Source: Teichococcus wenyumeiae (lineage in GTDB: Bacteria > Pseudomonadota > Alphaproteobacteria > Acetobacterales > Acetobacteraceae). From it: a stretch of 64,000 nucleotides of DNA. Of the stretch, positions 1 through 9,921 are shown piece after piece (the first letter of the stretch is position 1; each line of letters opens with the position of its first letter). The notes below the pieces were generated by a model. It was not told where the DNA came from. It saw only the letters and a list, made by a program, of their open reading frames with translations, and did no database searches. The stretch covers positions 558,001-622,000 of the forward strand of contig NZ_RFLX01000001.1 in the NCBI RefSeq assembly GCF_003696345.1. The letters are read 5' to 3'. The translations under genes were made by a program, and so were the position numbers.

Positions 1-2273
1 GCCTGCCAGGGGGCCCAAAGCATGGCCGCGGCACTGCCCAGCGCCGCCAGGACGCCGATGCCGAGGCCGAGGCGCAGCCCCGTCGCGCTGCCGGCGGTGT
101 TGCGCGCCCGGGCCCAGAGCATGGCGCCCCAGGCCAGGGCCAGCAGCCCGAAGGCCACGGCCGGCCAGAGCAGGCCGGGGCCCATCGGCGCGCCATCCGG
201 CGCCAGGGGCGGGAAGACCTCGTGGATGGTCCAGTAGTAGAAATAGCTGAAGACCAGGCTGGCGAAGGCCGTCATGTCGCCGAACATGGTGATGAACATG
301 GCCCACCAGCCGACCGACTGGGTGCCGGAGACATAGAGCGACAGGGTGAGGCCGCGCCCCACCATCTTCTCCTCCTTCTCCGGGATCATGGCGGTGCCGC
401 GCCACAGCCAGGTCATGATGCCGAACATGCCGGCGATGCCGAAGCCCAGCGCGGTCCAGTAGAGGTGGTAGGTGGTGGCGATGAAGCTGCCGCCGATCAG
501 GATGGCGCAGATCATCGGCATGAAGCTGTTGCCGGGCACCCGCAGGCACTGGATGGGGTGGCTGTCCAGCACGGAGGTGACCATGGTCTCCCGCTGGCCT
601 TCCTCGGCATCGGGCAGGTACCAGCGGCCTTCGTCCACCTCGCGCGGCAGGTCCGGCTGGTCCCAGAGCGGATAGCGGGAGGCGACCTCGGGCACGCTGC
701 GCACGCCATAGGTCGGGCCGGGCAGGGCGTTCAGCCATTCCAGCGTCCCCGCGTTCCACAGGTTGCGCGGCGCCTGCTCCCGCCTGCGGAAGCCCCAGAG
801 CAGGTCCCAGGCAAACAGCAGCACGCCGGCGGCGAAGATGAAGGCGCCAAGGGTGGAGACGAGGTTCAGCCAGTCCCAGCCGATGCCGGTGGGATAGGTG
901 AAGACGCGGCGGGGCATGCCGCGCAGCCCGGTGAAGTGCATCGGCATGAAGCCGATGTTGAAGCCGGCGAACATGAGCCAGAAGACCCATTTGCCGAGGC
1001 GGTCGGAGAGCTTCCTCCCCGTCACCAGCGGCACGTAGTAATAGGCCCCGGCCAGCAGCGGCAGCAGCATGCCGCCGATCAGCACGTAGTGCAGGTGCGC
1101 CACCACGAAGTAGCTGTCATGCGCCTGCCAGTCGAAGGGCGCGATGGCGACCATCACGCCCGTCAGCCCGCCGATGACGAAGATGGCGAGCGATCCGGCG
1201 GCGAAGAGCATCGGCACCGTGAAGACCACGCGCCCCGCCAGCATGGTGGCGATGAAGACAAAGATCTGCACGCCGGTCGGGATGGCCACCGCCTCGGAGG
1301 CCGCCGAGAAGAAGCCCAGCGAGATGGCCGGCAGCCCCGTGGTGAACATGTGGTGCACCCAGAGCCCGAAGCTCAGGAAGCCGGTGCCCACGGCGGCCAG
1401 CACGATCCAGGAATAGCCGATGATCTTCCGGCGGGCGAAGGTCGGCACCAGCATCGCCATCAGGGCGATGGAGGGCAGGAAGATGATGTAGACCTCGGGG
1501 TGGCCGAAGATCCAGAAGAGGTGCTGCCAGAGCAGCGGGTCGCCGCCGCGCGCGGGGTCGAAGAAGGGCCAGTCCGCCATCCGCTCCAGCTCGAAGAGGA
1601 TGTCGCCGGCGATCAGCGGCGGGAAGGCGAAGAGGATCATCCCGCCCACGATCAGCACGTACCAGCAGTAGAGCGGGATGGTGTTGATGCGCATGCCGGG
1701 CGGGCGGCACTTCAGCACGCCGACGATCAGCTCCACCGCGGCGGCGATGGAGGCGACCTCGATGAAGGAGAGGCCGAGCAGCCAGATATCGGCGCCGATG
1801 CCGGAAAGCTTCGGGTCGGTGGTCAGCGGCGGGTACATGAACCAGCCGCCGTCCGGCGCGGCATTGAAGAAGATCGAGCCACACACAAAAACGCCGCCGA
1901 TCAGGAAGCACCAGTAGCCGAAGGCCGAAAGGCGCGGGAAGGGTAGGTCGCGCGCCGCCAGCATGGTGGGCAGCAGCAGAATGGCCACCGCCTCGAAGAT
2001 CGGCACGGCGAAGAGAAACATCATCGCCGTGCCGTGCAGGGTGAAGAGCTGGTTGTAGAGCGGCGCCGGGATCAGCGTGTTGTCCGGCACCGCCAGCTGC
2101 GCCCGCACCAGCAGCGCCAGGGCGCCGGCGAAGAGAAAGAAGCCGAAGGCGGTCAGCGTGTACCAGCGCCCCACCTCGGTATTGTTCACCGCCGACCAGT
2201 AGCGCCAGCCGGGCGGGGAGGCCCAGACGCGGTTGAGCCGTTCTTCCTGTTGCTCGCGCAGTTGCTCGCTCAT
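1..2273 (-). CDS. Cytochrome c oxidase subunit I+III fusion (3' end beyond window)
   Basis: Catalytic subunit of an aa3/caa3-type heme-copper oxidase in the inner membrane. It reduces O2 with electrons from cytochrome c and pumps protons. About 757 residues are visible from the start at 2273. Seen: the low-spin heme histidine in FTLHGTAMMF (near residue 77), GHPEVYIIF (about 255-263) carrying the CuB histidine, the cross-linked Tyr and the D-channel Glu, the CuB pair in GLWVHHMFT (about 305), and HDSYFVVAHLHYVL (about 384-397) with the heme a3 and a histidines. After the subunit I core the frame continues into further membrane segments of subunit III type, so this is the fused form and is cut by the left edge. 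The start overlaps the coxB stop as ATGA, so the two are translationally coupled. The missing piece should be the last subunit III helices. Confidence 0.93.
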   Translation of the reverse strand, partial: MSEQLREQQEERLNRVWASPPGWRYWSAVNNTEVGRWYTLTAFGFFLFAGALALLVRAQLAVPDNTLIPAPLYNQLFTLHGTAMMFLFAVPIFEAVAILLLPTMLAARDLPFPRLSAFGYWCFLIGGVFVCGSIFFNAAPDGGWFMYPPLTTDPKLSGIGADIWLLGLSFIEVASIAAAVELIVGVLKCRPPGMRINTIPLYCWYVLIVGGMILFAFPPLIAGDILFELERMADWPFFDPARGGDPLLWQHLFWIFGHPEVYIIFLPSIALMAMLVPTFARRKIIGYSWIVLAAVGTGFLSFGLWVHHMFTTGLPAISLGFFSAASEAVAIPTGVQIFVFIATMLAGRVVFTVPMLFAAGSLAIFVIGGLTGVMVAIAPFDWQAHDSYFVVAHLHYVLIGGMLLPLLAGAYYYVPLVTGRKLSDRLGKWVFWLMFAGFNIGFMPMHFTGLRGMPRRVFTYPTGIGWDWLNLVSTLGAFIFAAGVLLFAWDLLWGFRRREQAPRNLWNAGTLEWLNALPGPTYGVRSVPEVASRYPLWDQPDLPREVDEGRWYLPDAEEGQRETMVTSVLDSHPIQCLRVPGNSFMPMICAILIGGSFIATTYHLYWTALGFGIAGMFGIMTWLWRGTAMIPEKEEKMVGRGLTLSLYVSGTQSVGWWAMFITMFGDMTAFASLVFSYFYYWTIHEVFPPLAPDGAPMGPGLLWPAVAFGLLALAWGAMLWARARNTAGSATGLRLGLGIGVLAALGSAAAMLWAPWQ

Positions 2274-3241
2274 CGCAGCGATCCCAGCCAGGTGGCGATG
2301 GCGGCGCTCTCGGCCGGCGGCAGCATGCCGAAGGACGGCATGCGCGCGGCGGGCTTGATGGCCTGCGTCTCGCGGATGAAGCGGTCGATATTCTCGGGGC
2401 TGTTGGGCAGGATGCCGGCGGCGATGGTGGGCCGCGCGCCCAGATGCGTCAGGTCCGGCCCGACGCGCCCGGCCGCCGCCGTGCCGCGCACGGTGTGGCA
2501 GGCGCCGCAGCCGCGCGCGAGGAAGAGCGCCGCGCCTTCATCGGTGCTGGCCGCGGCCGCGCCGGCCTCGCGCTCCACCCAGGCGGTGAAGGCCTCGGGC
2601 TCCATCACCTCGACCGACATGGCCATCAGGGCATGGGATGCGCCGCAGAACTCGGCGCAGGCGCCGCGGAAGCGGCCGGTCTGCGTCGGCTCCAGCACCA
2701 GGCGGTTGGTGGTGCCGGGGATCATGTCCATCTTGCCGCCCAGGGACGGAATCCAGAAGGAATGGATTACGTCCTGCGCCGTCAGCAGGAATTCGGTGCG
2801 GCTTCCTACCGGCAGGCGGACCTCGTTGGCCGTCTCGAAGCGGCGGCCGTCGGGCAGCACGTAGCGCACGCGCCACCAGAACTGCTGGCCCTCCACCTCC
2901 ACCCGCAGTCCATCGCCCGGGGCGCGCAGCACGGGCATCAGCCGCAGGCCGAAGACCAGCAGCGCCGCCAGCAGCAGCGTCGGCAGCAGCGCGCCGCAGA
3001 CCAGGATCAGCCGCGCCGCCCGCCGCGCGGGCCAGGGCTGCTCACGCCGCCGACTGGCATAAAAGGACAGGCCCACCACCAGCACCCAGAGCACCAGGCT
3101 GGCGCCGGCCATCCACCAGAAGAGCTGGGAAACCGCTTCCGCCTCATGCCCCGCCGGGTCCAGCGCCGATTGCGGGCCATCGCAGGCGGCCAGCGCCAGT
3201 GGCAGCAGCCATGCTCCCCGCCTGCAAAACTCCCGATGCAC
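2270..3241 (-). CDS. coxB: Cytochrome c oxidase subunit II with fused cytochrome c domain
   Basis: 323 aa. Receives electrons and passes them to subunit I. The N terminus is a lipoprotein signal with lipobox LALAAC, so Cys20 is probably lipidated. Two membrane helices follow (about 40-62 and 78-100), then a cupredoxin domain whose CuA ligands are visible as H160 and the block C195, E197, C199, H203, M206. The C-terminal part is a class I cytochrome c with C245-G-A-C248-H249 and a candidate axial Met301 in RMPSF. This covalently attached cytochrome defines the caa3 type. It is the first gene of the visible operon, with the subunit I+III gene overlapping its stop. The start at 3241 is the only ATG that keeps a complete signal peptide; its ribosome site is weak. 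Confidence 0.93.
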   Translation of the reverse strand: MHREFCRRGAWLLPLALAACDGPQSALDPAGHEAEAVSQLFWWMAGASLVLWVLVVGLSFYASRRREQPWPARRAARLILVCGALLPTLLLAALLVFGLRLMPVLRAPGDGLRVEVEGQQFWWRVRYVLPDGRRFETANEVRLPVGSRTEFLLTAQDVIHSFWIPSLGGKMDMIPGTTNRLVLEPTQTGRFRGACAEFCGASHALMAMSVEVMEPEAFTAWVEREAGAAAASTDEGAALFLARGCGACHTVRGTAAAGRVGPDLTHLGARPTIAAGILPNSPENIDRFIRETQAIKPAARMPSFGMLPPAESAAIATWLGSLR

Positions 3242-3262
3242 CCGAAAACCCCCGCAACCACT

Positions 3263-3280
3263 CCTCGCGCCAACGCGAGG
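3263..3280. promoter_or_regulatory. Inverted repeat in the coxB / DUF983 divergent gap
   Basis: CCTCGCG-ccaa-CGCGAGG, perfect 7-bp arms, lies 22 bp upstream of the coxB start in a 156-bp divergent intergenic region. It could be an operator or a 5'-UTR hairpin of the coxB mRNA. No FNR/FixK-type TTGAT-N4-ATCAA box was seen nearby. Confidence 0.3.
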
Positions 3281-3397
3281 TCATCGGGCAGGTTGCAGGA
3301 AATTTATCTTTGCCGGGGCTGGAGGTCTGGTGCGTGACCTCTGGCGGGGCCAAGGCATTCCACATCCGCCACATTGCGGAAGCGGAGGATACCGACC

Positions 3398-3805
3398 ATG
3401 GCCGAGACGCCCGAACACCGGCTGCCACCGGGTGAGACCCCCATGTCCCTGGGCATCCGCGGTCTCTGCCCGCGCTGCGGCAAGGGGCATATCTTCGCGG
3501 GCTTCCTGAAGCTGGCGAAGCGCTGCGACCACTGCGGCCTCGACATGTCCTTCGCCGACCCGGCAGACGGCCCGGCCTTCTTCGTGATGTCCATCGTGGC
3601 CGTGCCGGTCACCATCTTCGCCATCTGGCTGGAACTGGGCTACGAGCCGCCCTTCTGGGTGCATCTGCTGACCACCTTCCCGCTGCTGATTATCTCCTCC
3701 ATGCTGCTGCTGCGGCCCTTCAAGGGCTGGCTGGTCTGCTCGCAATACATCAACAAGGCCGAGGAAGGCCGCTTCGGGCCCCGCCAGCCGCCACCGCAGG
3801 CATAG
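3398..3805 (+). CDS. DUF983 family membrane protein
   Basis: 135 aa. Matches the DUF983 family: a zinc-ribbon-like N-terminal part, with CPRCGKG and CDHCGL about 20 residues apart, is followed by DPADGPAFF and two hydrophobic helices (about 65-85 and 90-110). The four cysteines probably bind a metal. The biochemical role is not known. In alphaproteobacteria DUF983 genes are often close to cytochrome oxidase genes, as here, which hints at a role in oxidase biogenesis (inference). The start at 3398 is preferred to the ATG eight codons upstream because GGAGG at 3384-3388 is nine bases before it. Confidence 0.8.
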   Translation: MAETPEHRLPPGETPMSLGIRGLCPRCGKGHIFAGFLKLAKRCDHCGLDMSFADPADGPAFFVMSIVAVPVTIFAIWLELGYEPPFWVHLLTTFPLLIISSMLLLRPFKGWLVCSQYINKAEEGRFGPRQPPPQA

Positions 3806-3845
3806 AGCACTGGCATCTTGCCGCGCGCTGTGCCATCCGCGCCGC

Positions 3846-4538
3846 ATGGAACAGGCCCCCGAGTTCTGGCAGCGCTACGAGGCCGCGCCGCTGCCGCCGC
3901 CCTTCACGGCGGCCGCCCCGGCCGCCATGCCGGACGGGCGCTGGCTGCACCTGCCGCTGCGCGACTACGGCGCCGTGGCGGTGACCGGCTTCATCGCCAA
4001 CCAGGCTTCCTTCAGCGTGCTGCGGCCGATCTGCGCCTGGATGGCGGAGGCCGCGCGGGACCTCGGGGCCGAGGTGGTGGTGGGCCTGCCGACGCTGGGC
4101 CATGTCTTCGGCGCGCCGGTGGCCGAGGCGCTGGGCCATTCCAACTGGGTCGCCCCCGGCTATTCGCGCAAGAAATGGTACGAGGAGGCGCTCTCGGTGC
4201 CGACCTCCTCTTCCACCGCGCCGGATGCGCGGCGGATGTGGCTGGACCCGCGCCTGCTGCCCCGCCTGCAAGGCCGCCGCGTGCTGCTGGTGGATGACGT
4301 GATCAGCACCGGCTCCTCCGCCCATGCCGGGCTGGCGCTGCTGGGCAAGGCGGGGGTGCGGCCGGTCGGGCTCTGCGTCGCCATGGCGCAGGGGGACCGC
4401 TGGCGCGTGGAATGGCCGCAGGACGTGCCGGTGGCCGCCGCCTTCGCCACCCCGCTGTTCCGCCGGGTGGAAGGCGGCTGGATGCCGGACGAGGCCACGC
4501 GCCCCGCCATCCGCCTGCCGCTGCGGGAGGCCGCGTGA
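3846..4538 (+). CDS. Phosphoribosyltransferase family protein
   Basis: 230 aa. The PRPP-binding signature VLLVDDVISTGSSAHAG (about residues 140-156) with its acidic pair and TGS loop identifies a type I phosphoribosyltransferase fold. The upstream hood region contains VVVGLPTLGH and GYSRKKWYEEA, resembling adenine and orotate phosphoribosyltransferase-like proteins, but the base specificity cannot be read. Likely cytosolic, in purine or pyrimidine salvage. It is 40 nt downstream of the DUF983 gene, and its stop overlaps the next start as ATGA, so it heads a three-gene translationally coupled unit with DUF423 and an RlmM-like methyltransferase. Confidence 0.8.
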   Translation: MEQAPEFWQRYEAAPLPPPFTAAAPAAMPDGRWLHLPLRDYGAVAVTGFIANQASFSVLRPICAWMAEAARDLGAEVVVGLPTLGHVFGAPVAEALGHSNWVAPGYSRKKWYEEALSVPTSSSTAPDARRMWLDPRLLPRLQGRRVLLVDDVISTGSSAHAGLALLGKAGVRPVGLCVAMAQGDRWRVEWPQDVPVAAAFATPLFRRVEGGWMPDEATRPAIRLPLREAA

Positions 4539-4894
4539 TGGACCGCCTGTGGCTGGTGCTGGGCGCGCTTTCGGGCGGCGTGGCGGTGGGGCTTTCCGCC
4601 TGGGCGGCGCATGGGCTGGACCCGGCGCAGGCGGCACTGGCCTCCAGCGCCCTGACCATGCAGGGCTGGCACGCGCTCGCCCTGCTGGCCACCGGGCTGC
4701 TGGCGGAACGGCGGCGCGGCTGGCTGGTGCATCTGGCCGGCGGCGGCTTTGTTCTCGGCGCGCTCTGCTTCTGCGGCGCGGTGTGGTGGCGGACGCTGAC
4801 CGGCGGCTCGCTGGGCAGCGTGGCGCCTTTCGGGGGAACCCTGTTGATGCTGGCCTGGCTGTTGCTGGCCCTGGCGGCGGGGCGCCGCGCATGA
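4538..4894 (+). CDS. DUF423 family small membrane protein
   Basis: 118 aa, almost entirely hydrophobic, with four predicted membrane helices. MDRLWLVLGALSGGVAVGLSAWAAHGL at the N terminus and the central GWHALALLATGLL stretch are characteristic of DUF423 (YgdD/TMEM256-like) proteins of unknown function. The start is set by the ATGA overlap with the phosphoribosyltransferase stop. Its own stop overlaps the next start in the same way. Location is inner membrane. An upstream in-frame start exists but would overlap the preceding gene by over 120 nt. Confidence 0.8.
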   Translation: MDRLWLVLGALSGGVAVGLSAWAAHGLDPAQAALASSALTMQGWHALALLATGLLAERRRGWLVHLAGGGFVLGALCFCGAVWWRTLTGGSLGSVAPFGGTLLMLAWLLLALAAGRRA

Positions 4895-5817
4895 CGCCGC
4901 GCAGCGCCTATCTCGCCGCCGAGGGTTTTGAGCGGGAACTGGAAGAGGAACTGCGCCGCGCCGGCGTCGGCATCGCTGCCTGGCACGGGCTGCTGGCGCT
5001 GTCCGAGGCACCGCCGGTGCCCGCCGCCTGGGCGCTGGATACCTGGACCGACCCGCGCGAGATGCCGGTGGCCTCCATCAAATCCGCCGCCACGGCGCTG
5101 CGTGGCATCCAGCGCAACTGGTCGCTCTATGCCGCCGCCTTCCACCGCCGCGCCGCATTGATCGAGGCGGCGCTGCCGCCGGTGAAGGCGCGGCCGCTGC
5201 ATTTCCCGGAACCGGCCCCCACCGGCCACCTGGGTGGCTGGACGCTGCTGGCGCCGGACCGGATGCTGGCCAGCCCGACCAAGACCAGCCCCTTCCTGAA
5301 CGGTGCCGTGCGCTTCGAGGAGGACCGCGAGGGCCCACCCTCCCGCGCCTATCTGAAGCTGTGGGAGGCGCTGACGCGCATCGGCCGCTGGCCCGGCCCG
5401 GGGGAGACGGTGCTGGATCTCGGCGCCGCGCCCGGTGGCTGGACCTGGGCGCTGGCGCAACTGGGCTGCGAGGTGGTGGCGGTGGACAAGGCGCAGATGG
5501 ACCCTGGCGTGGCCGCGCTGCCCAATGTCATCATCCGCACCGAAAGCGCCTTCGGGCTGGAGCCGGAGAAGCAGCCGGCGGTGGATTGGCTGTTCAGCGA
5601 CATCATCTGCTACCCGGCCCGGCTGCTGGGGCTGGTGCAGCGCTGGATGGATGCGGGCCGCGCCCGCAATTTCGTCTGCACCCTGAAGTTCCAGGGGGAG
5701 ACCGACCACGACACCGCCGCAGCCTTCGCCGCCATTCCCGGCGCGCAGGTCTTCCACGGTGCCCATAACAAGCACGAGCTGATGTTCTGCCTGCTGCGGG
5801 ACACGCCCGCCGCATAA
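4891..5817 (+). CDS. RlmM-like SAM-dependent rRNA 2'-O-methyltransferase
   Basis: 308 aa. The C-terminal half is an FtsJ/RrmJ-type Rossmann methyltransferase with the SAM motif VLDLGAAPGGWTWAL (about 172-186), a motif II region CEVVAVDKAQMD, WLFSDIICYP carrying the catalytic Asp, and a Lys in TLKFQGE. The N-terminal half resembles the THUMP-like region of the YgdE/RlmM family, which methylates C2498 of 23S rRNA. Target assignment is by family, not shown here. The start overlaps the DUF423 stop (ATGA). The perfect hairpin at 5818-5856 begins directly after the stop and probably ends this operon. Confidence 0.78.
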   Translation: MTPRSAYLAAEGFERELEEELRRAGVGIAAWHGLLALSEAPPVPAAWALDTWTDPREMPVASIKSAATALRGIQRNWSLYAAAFHRRAALIEAALPPVKARPLHFPEPAPTGHLGGWTLLAPDRMLASPTKTSPFLNGAVRFEEDREGPPSRAYLKLWEALTRIGRWPGPGETVLDLGAAPGGWTWALAQLGCEVVAVDKAQMDPGVAALPNVIIRTESAFGLEPEKQPAVDWLFSDIICYPARLLGLVQRWMDAGRARNFVCTLKFQGETDHDTAAAFAAIPGAQVFHGAHNKHELMFCLLRDTPAA

Positions 5818-5856
5818 CGCAAGGGCCGGCCCCCTGATGGAAGGCCGGCCCTTGCG
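5818..5856 (+). terminator. Perfect 14-bp hairpin after the RlmM-like gene
   Basis: Arms CGCAAGGGCCGGCC (5818-5831) and GGCCGGCCCTTGCG (5843-5856) with an 11-nt loop. It starts one base after the stop codon. No T-tract follows. It could also block antisense transcription from the minus-strand gene that ends at 5893. Confidence 0.7.
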
Positions 5857-5892
5857 GAACGAAGCGGCCGAGGCCGCCGTTAGTTTGAGGCC

Positions 5893-6204
5893 TTAGCGAT
5901 AGGCCAGGACCTGCTGCGCCTGGTCCATCGACAGATAGGCCACGTTGCCCTCGCTGCCGCCGACAAAGACCGGGATGCCGGCCGAACGCTCGACGAAGCG
6001 GCTGTCGATATGGGCGATCTGCTGGCTCTCGCCCTGGCCGGCCACGCGCACAGCGCCGCCGCCCACGATGTTGCCGGTGTAGCCGGCGGGGTAATGCACT
6101 TCGAATTGCTCACCCTGGTTGATGACCTGCAGCTCCTGCGCCTGGGCGGCACCGGCGAGGCCGGTCATCAGGAGGGCGGCGGACAGAATGGCGGAACGGA
6201 ACAT
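5893..6204 (-). CDS. Small secreted protein of unknown function
   Basis: 103 aa. A clear Sec signal peptide, MFRSAILSAALLMTGLAGAAQAQ, is followed by an 80-residue mature part rich in Gly, Val and Gln with no Cys. I do not recognise a family. The short mature domain (ELQVINQGEQFEVHYPAGY ... AYLSMDQAQQVLAYR) looks like a small beta-rich periplasmic protein. The start at 6204 is chosen because it begins the signal peptide and has AAAAGG about eight bases upstream; an in-frame upstream extension to 6315 would bury the signal peptide. It is transcribed alone, behind the AT-rich intergenic region 6205-6600. Confidence 0.65.
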   Translation of the reverse strand: MFRSAILSAALLMTGLAGAAQAQELQVINQGEQFEVHYPAGYTGNIVGGGAVRVAGQGESQQIAHIDSRFVERSAGIPVFVGGSEGNVAYLSMDQAQQVLAYR

Positions 6205-6600
6205 GATGTAGACCTTTTCGACTGGGAGAGGCTCATCGCCTCTGTTGCTTCGATATCTATGCGTTCGAAGCGGTACTTCCCAATCAGTCATGCAAATTCC
6301 AGGTATTCGTTCCAACGATGATCATGCATCGTAAACATGGCATGATGAAATTTATGCTTTGGTTGCATGGCCTTGTCTACCCAGGCAGCCCTGCATGGTG
6401 AGGCACGGAAAAGGCCGGGAAGCGATTTTCCCGGCCTGATGCCGCCCGGAGGCGCCTTGCCCCCAGCATCATAACGATTTTTCTGGATATCCTGGGCGCA
6501 GGTTGCCCTTTCCAGGCCTCTATCGCGCTGCTGCCACCGCCCCGCCAATTGCGCAGGGCGATGGCCGGTATTCGCGCTGGCGATCACACGGCCGGCGAGC
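6205..6600. other. 396-bp intergenic region with an AT-rich core
   Basis: No supported gene. The segment 6290-6372 is only about 40 % GC, far below its surroundings. It contains the inverted repeat ACGATG-atcatg-CATCGT (6315-6332) and several CATG palindromes. It lies upstream of the small secreted protein on the minus strand and probably holds its promoter. A hairpin at 6412-6437 is listed separately. Confidence 0.5.
6412..6437 (-). terminator. Hairpin downstream of maeB
   Basis: AGGCCGGGAA (6412-6421), 6-nt loop, TTCCCGGCCT (6428-6437): a perfect 10-bp stem. It is 164 nt past the maeB stop on the minus strand and upstream of the small secreted gene. No T-run follows, so factor-independent termination is uncertain. 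Confidence 0.45.
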
Positions 6601-8892
<2,292 letters not shown>

Positions 8893-9059
8893 GGACCTCA
8901 GACTTCTTACAGAAATGAGAGGTCCATCATGATCCCGGCAGCCGCGCAGGGCTAGCCAGCCGCTTCGCAGGTGCGGCATCGCACCGGGATGGGCGCGATG
9001 ACACAGGCGGCCGGCTGACACAGTGGTGATGACGGCACGGCCAAAGGCCGGCCGGTGGT

Positions 9060-9081
9060 GGCCTGCCCATGCGGGCAGGCC
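9060..9081 (-). terminator. Hairpin after the fasciclin gene
   Basis: GGCCTGCCC-atgc-GGGCAGGCC, perfect 9-bp stem and 4-nt loop, ten bases past the stop of the fasciclin-domain gene. The rest of the 198-bp gap to maeB shows only GC-rich short repeats. Confidence 0.6.
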
Positions 9082-9090
9082 GGGCCGGGA

Positions 9091-9678
9091 TCAGGGCAAC
9101 AGCATGTTGTCGATGCCGTGCACGACGCCGTTGCTGGCCATCAAGTCCGGCATGATGATCCGGGCCGGCGGCTGCAGGTTCTGCCCGCCGGCGCCGGTGC
9201 CGAAATTGCTGCCGGCGCCGCCGGAAGCCTTCACCACCGCGACCGTCGGGGGCGTGCTGCGGCCATCCAGCCGCAACAGGCCGCCGTTGATGGAGGGCAC
9301 GTCGCGCACCGTGCCGGTCAGGCTCTGGGTGGTGCTGACGCCGGCCACCATGTGGTGGGTCAGCAGCGCGCCCAGCCGGAACTGGTCGGCGGCGCCGGCC
9401 TGATTGCCGGATTCGGTGCCCAGCAGGTCCTGGATCAGGGCCGGGTGGCGGTCGATAGCGGCATTCACCGGCACGAAGAGCGTCAGGTCCTGCGTGCCGC
9501 GCAGCCGCACCAGCTCGCCGCCCCGCTGCGCCAGCTCCAGGAAGCGGGAGAACTGCGGCACGCCGGCCAGGGTATTGGCGATGTCGCTCATGGATGGGAC
9601 CTGCGCGCGCAGCACGGCAGGGGCGGCGAGCGTCGCACCCAGGGTGGCACCCAGAAGGGTGCGGCGATGGATCGTCAT
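9091..9678 (-). CDS. Exported fasciclin (FAS1) domain protein
   Basis: 195 aa. The N terminus has a twin-arginine-type signal, HRRTLLGATLGATLAAP, ending near AQ at residue 26. The mature protein is one fasciclin domain: FSRFLELAQRGGELVRLRG, the H1 motif TLFVPVNAAID, the YH-like segment LGALLTHHMVAG, and the terminal H2 motif NGVVHGIDNMLLP. FAS1 domains mediate adhesion or bind small hydrophobic ligands; bacterial single-domain versions are often stress or envelope proteins. The start at 9678 has GGAG eight bases upstream. An EcfG-like element lies upstream (9785-9810), divergent from that of the lipoprotein gene, suggesting shared general-stress control. Confidence 0.85.
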   Translation of the reverse strand: MTIHRRTLLGATLGATLAAPAVLRAQVPSMSDIANTLAGVPQFSRFLELAQRGGELVRLRGTQDLTLFVPVNAAIDRHPALIQDLLGTESGNQAGAADQFRLGALLTHHMVAGVSTTQSLTGTVRDVPSINGGLLRLDGRSTPPTVAVVKASGGAGSNFGTGAGGQNLQPPARIIMPDLMASNGVVHGIDNMLLP

Positions 9679-9784
9679 GAAGAAACTCCTCGGCGGTTCT
9701 TGCAGTCGTGAACTGGGAAAAATTCTTGGCCCCGGCTGCGCCCGCCGCTGTTGCACGGCGCATGCTGAGCTGTTGCGGCCTAGC

Positions 9785-9810
9785 AACGCCACGCCCGGCA
9801 CCGGGTTTCC
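9785..9810 (-). promoter_or_regulatory. Candidate EcfG-type promoter for the fasciclin gene
   Basis: Read on the minus strand: GGAAAC (9810-9805), a 16-nt spacer counted from GAAAC, then CGTT (9788-9785). It differs from the EcfG consensus GGAAC-N16/17-CGTT at one position of the -35 element. The -10 element is about 107 nt from the start codon. Confidence 0.4.
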
Positions 9811-9843
9811 GCTGCGTAAGCGCTGCATTTTTTCCAGGAGCGT

Positions 9844-9868
9844 GGAACCCAGGCCGGGTGGCAGCGTT
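9844..9868 (+). promoter_or_regulatory. Candidate EcfG-type promoter for the repeat lipoprotein
   Basis: GGAAC (9844-9848), 16-nt spacer, CGTT (9865-9868): an exact match to the alphaproteobacterial general-stress sigma factor consensus GGAAC-N16/17-CGTT. It lies 53 nt before the ATG at 9922, a usual promoter distance. Confidence 0.6.
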
Positions 9869-9921
9869 GTCGGAAGCACGGCCGCATCGAAGCGGACCAT
9901 GACCGTTAGGGAGTTCTCACT

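Noticed and set aside
222-1946. 574-aa plus-strand frame antisense to the oxidase subunit I gene
   Set aside because: Composition is that of an antisense artefact (His, Gln, Asp, Gly runs), while the minus strand encodes all heme-copper motifs.
6288-6587. 99-aa minus-strand frame in the AT-rich intergenic region
   Set aside because: No ribosome site, no recognisable domain, ends inside the palindrome-rich island; the short MQPKHKFHHAMF tail is intriguing but unsupported.
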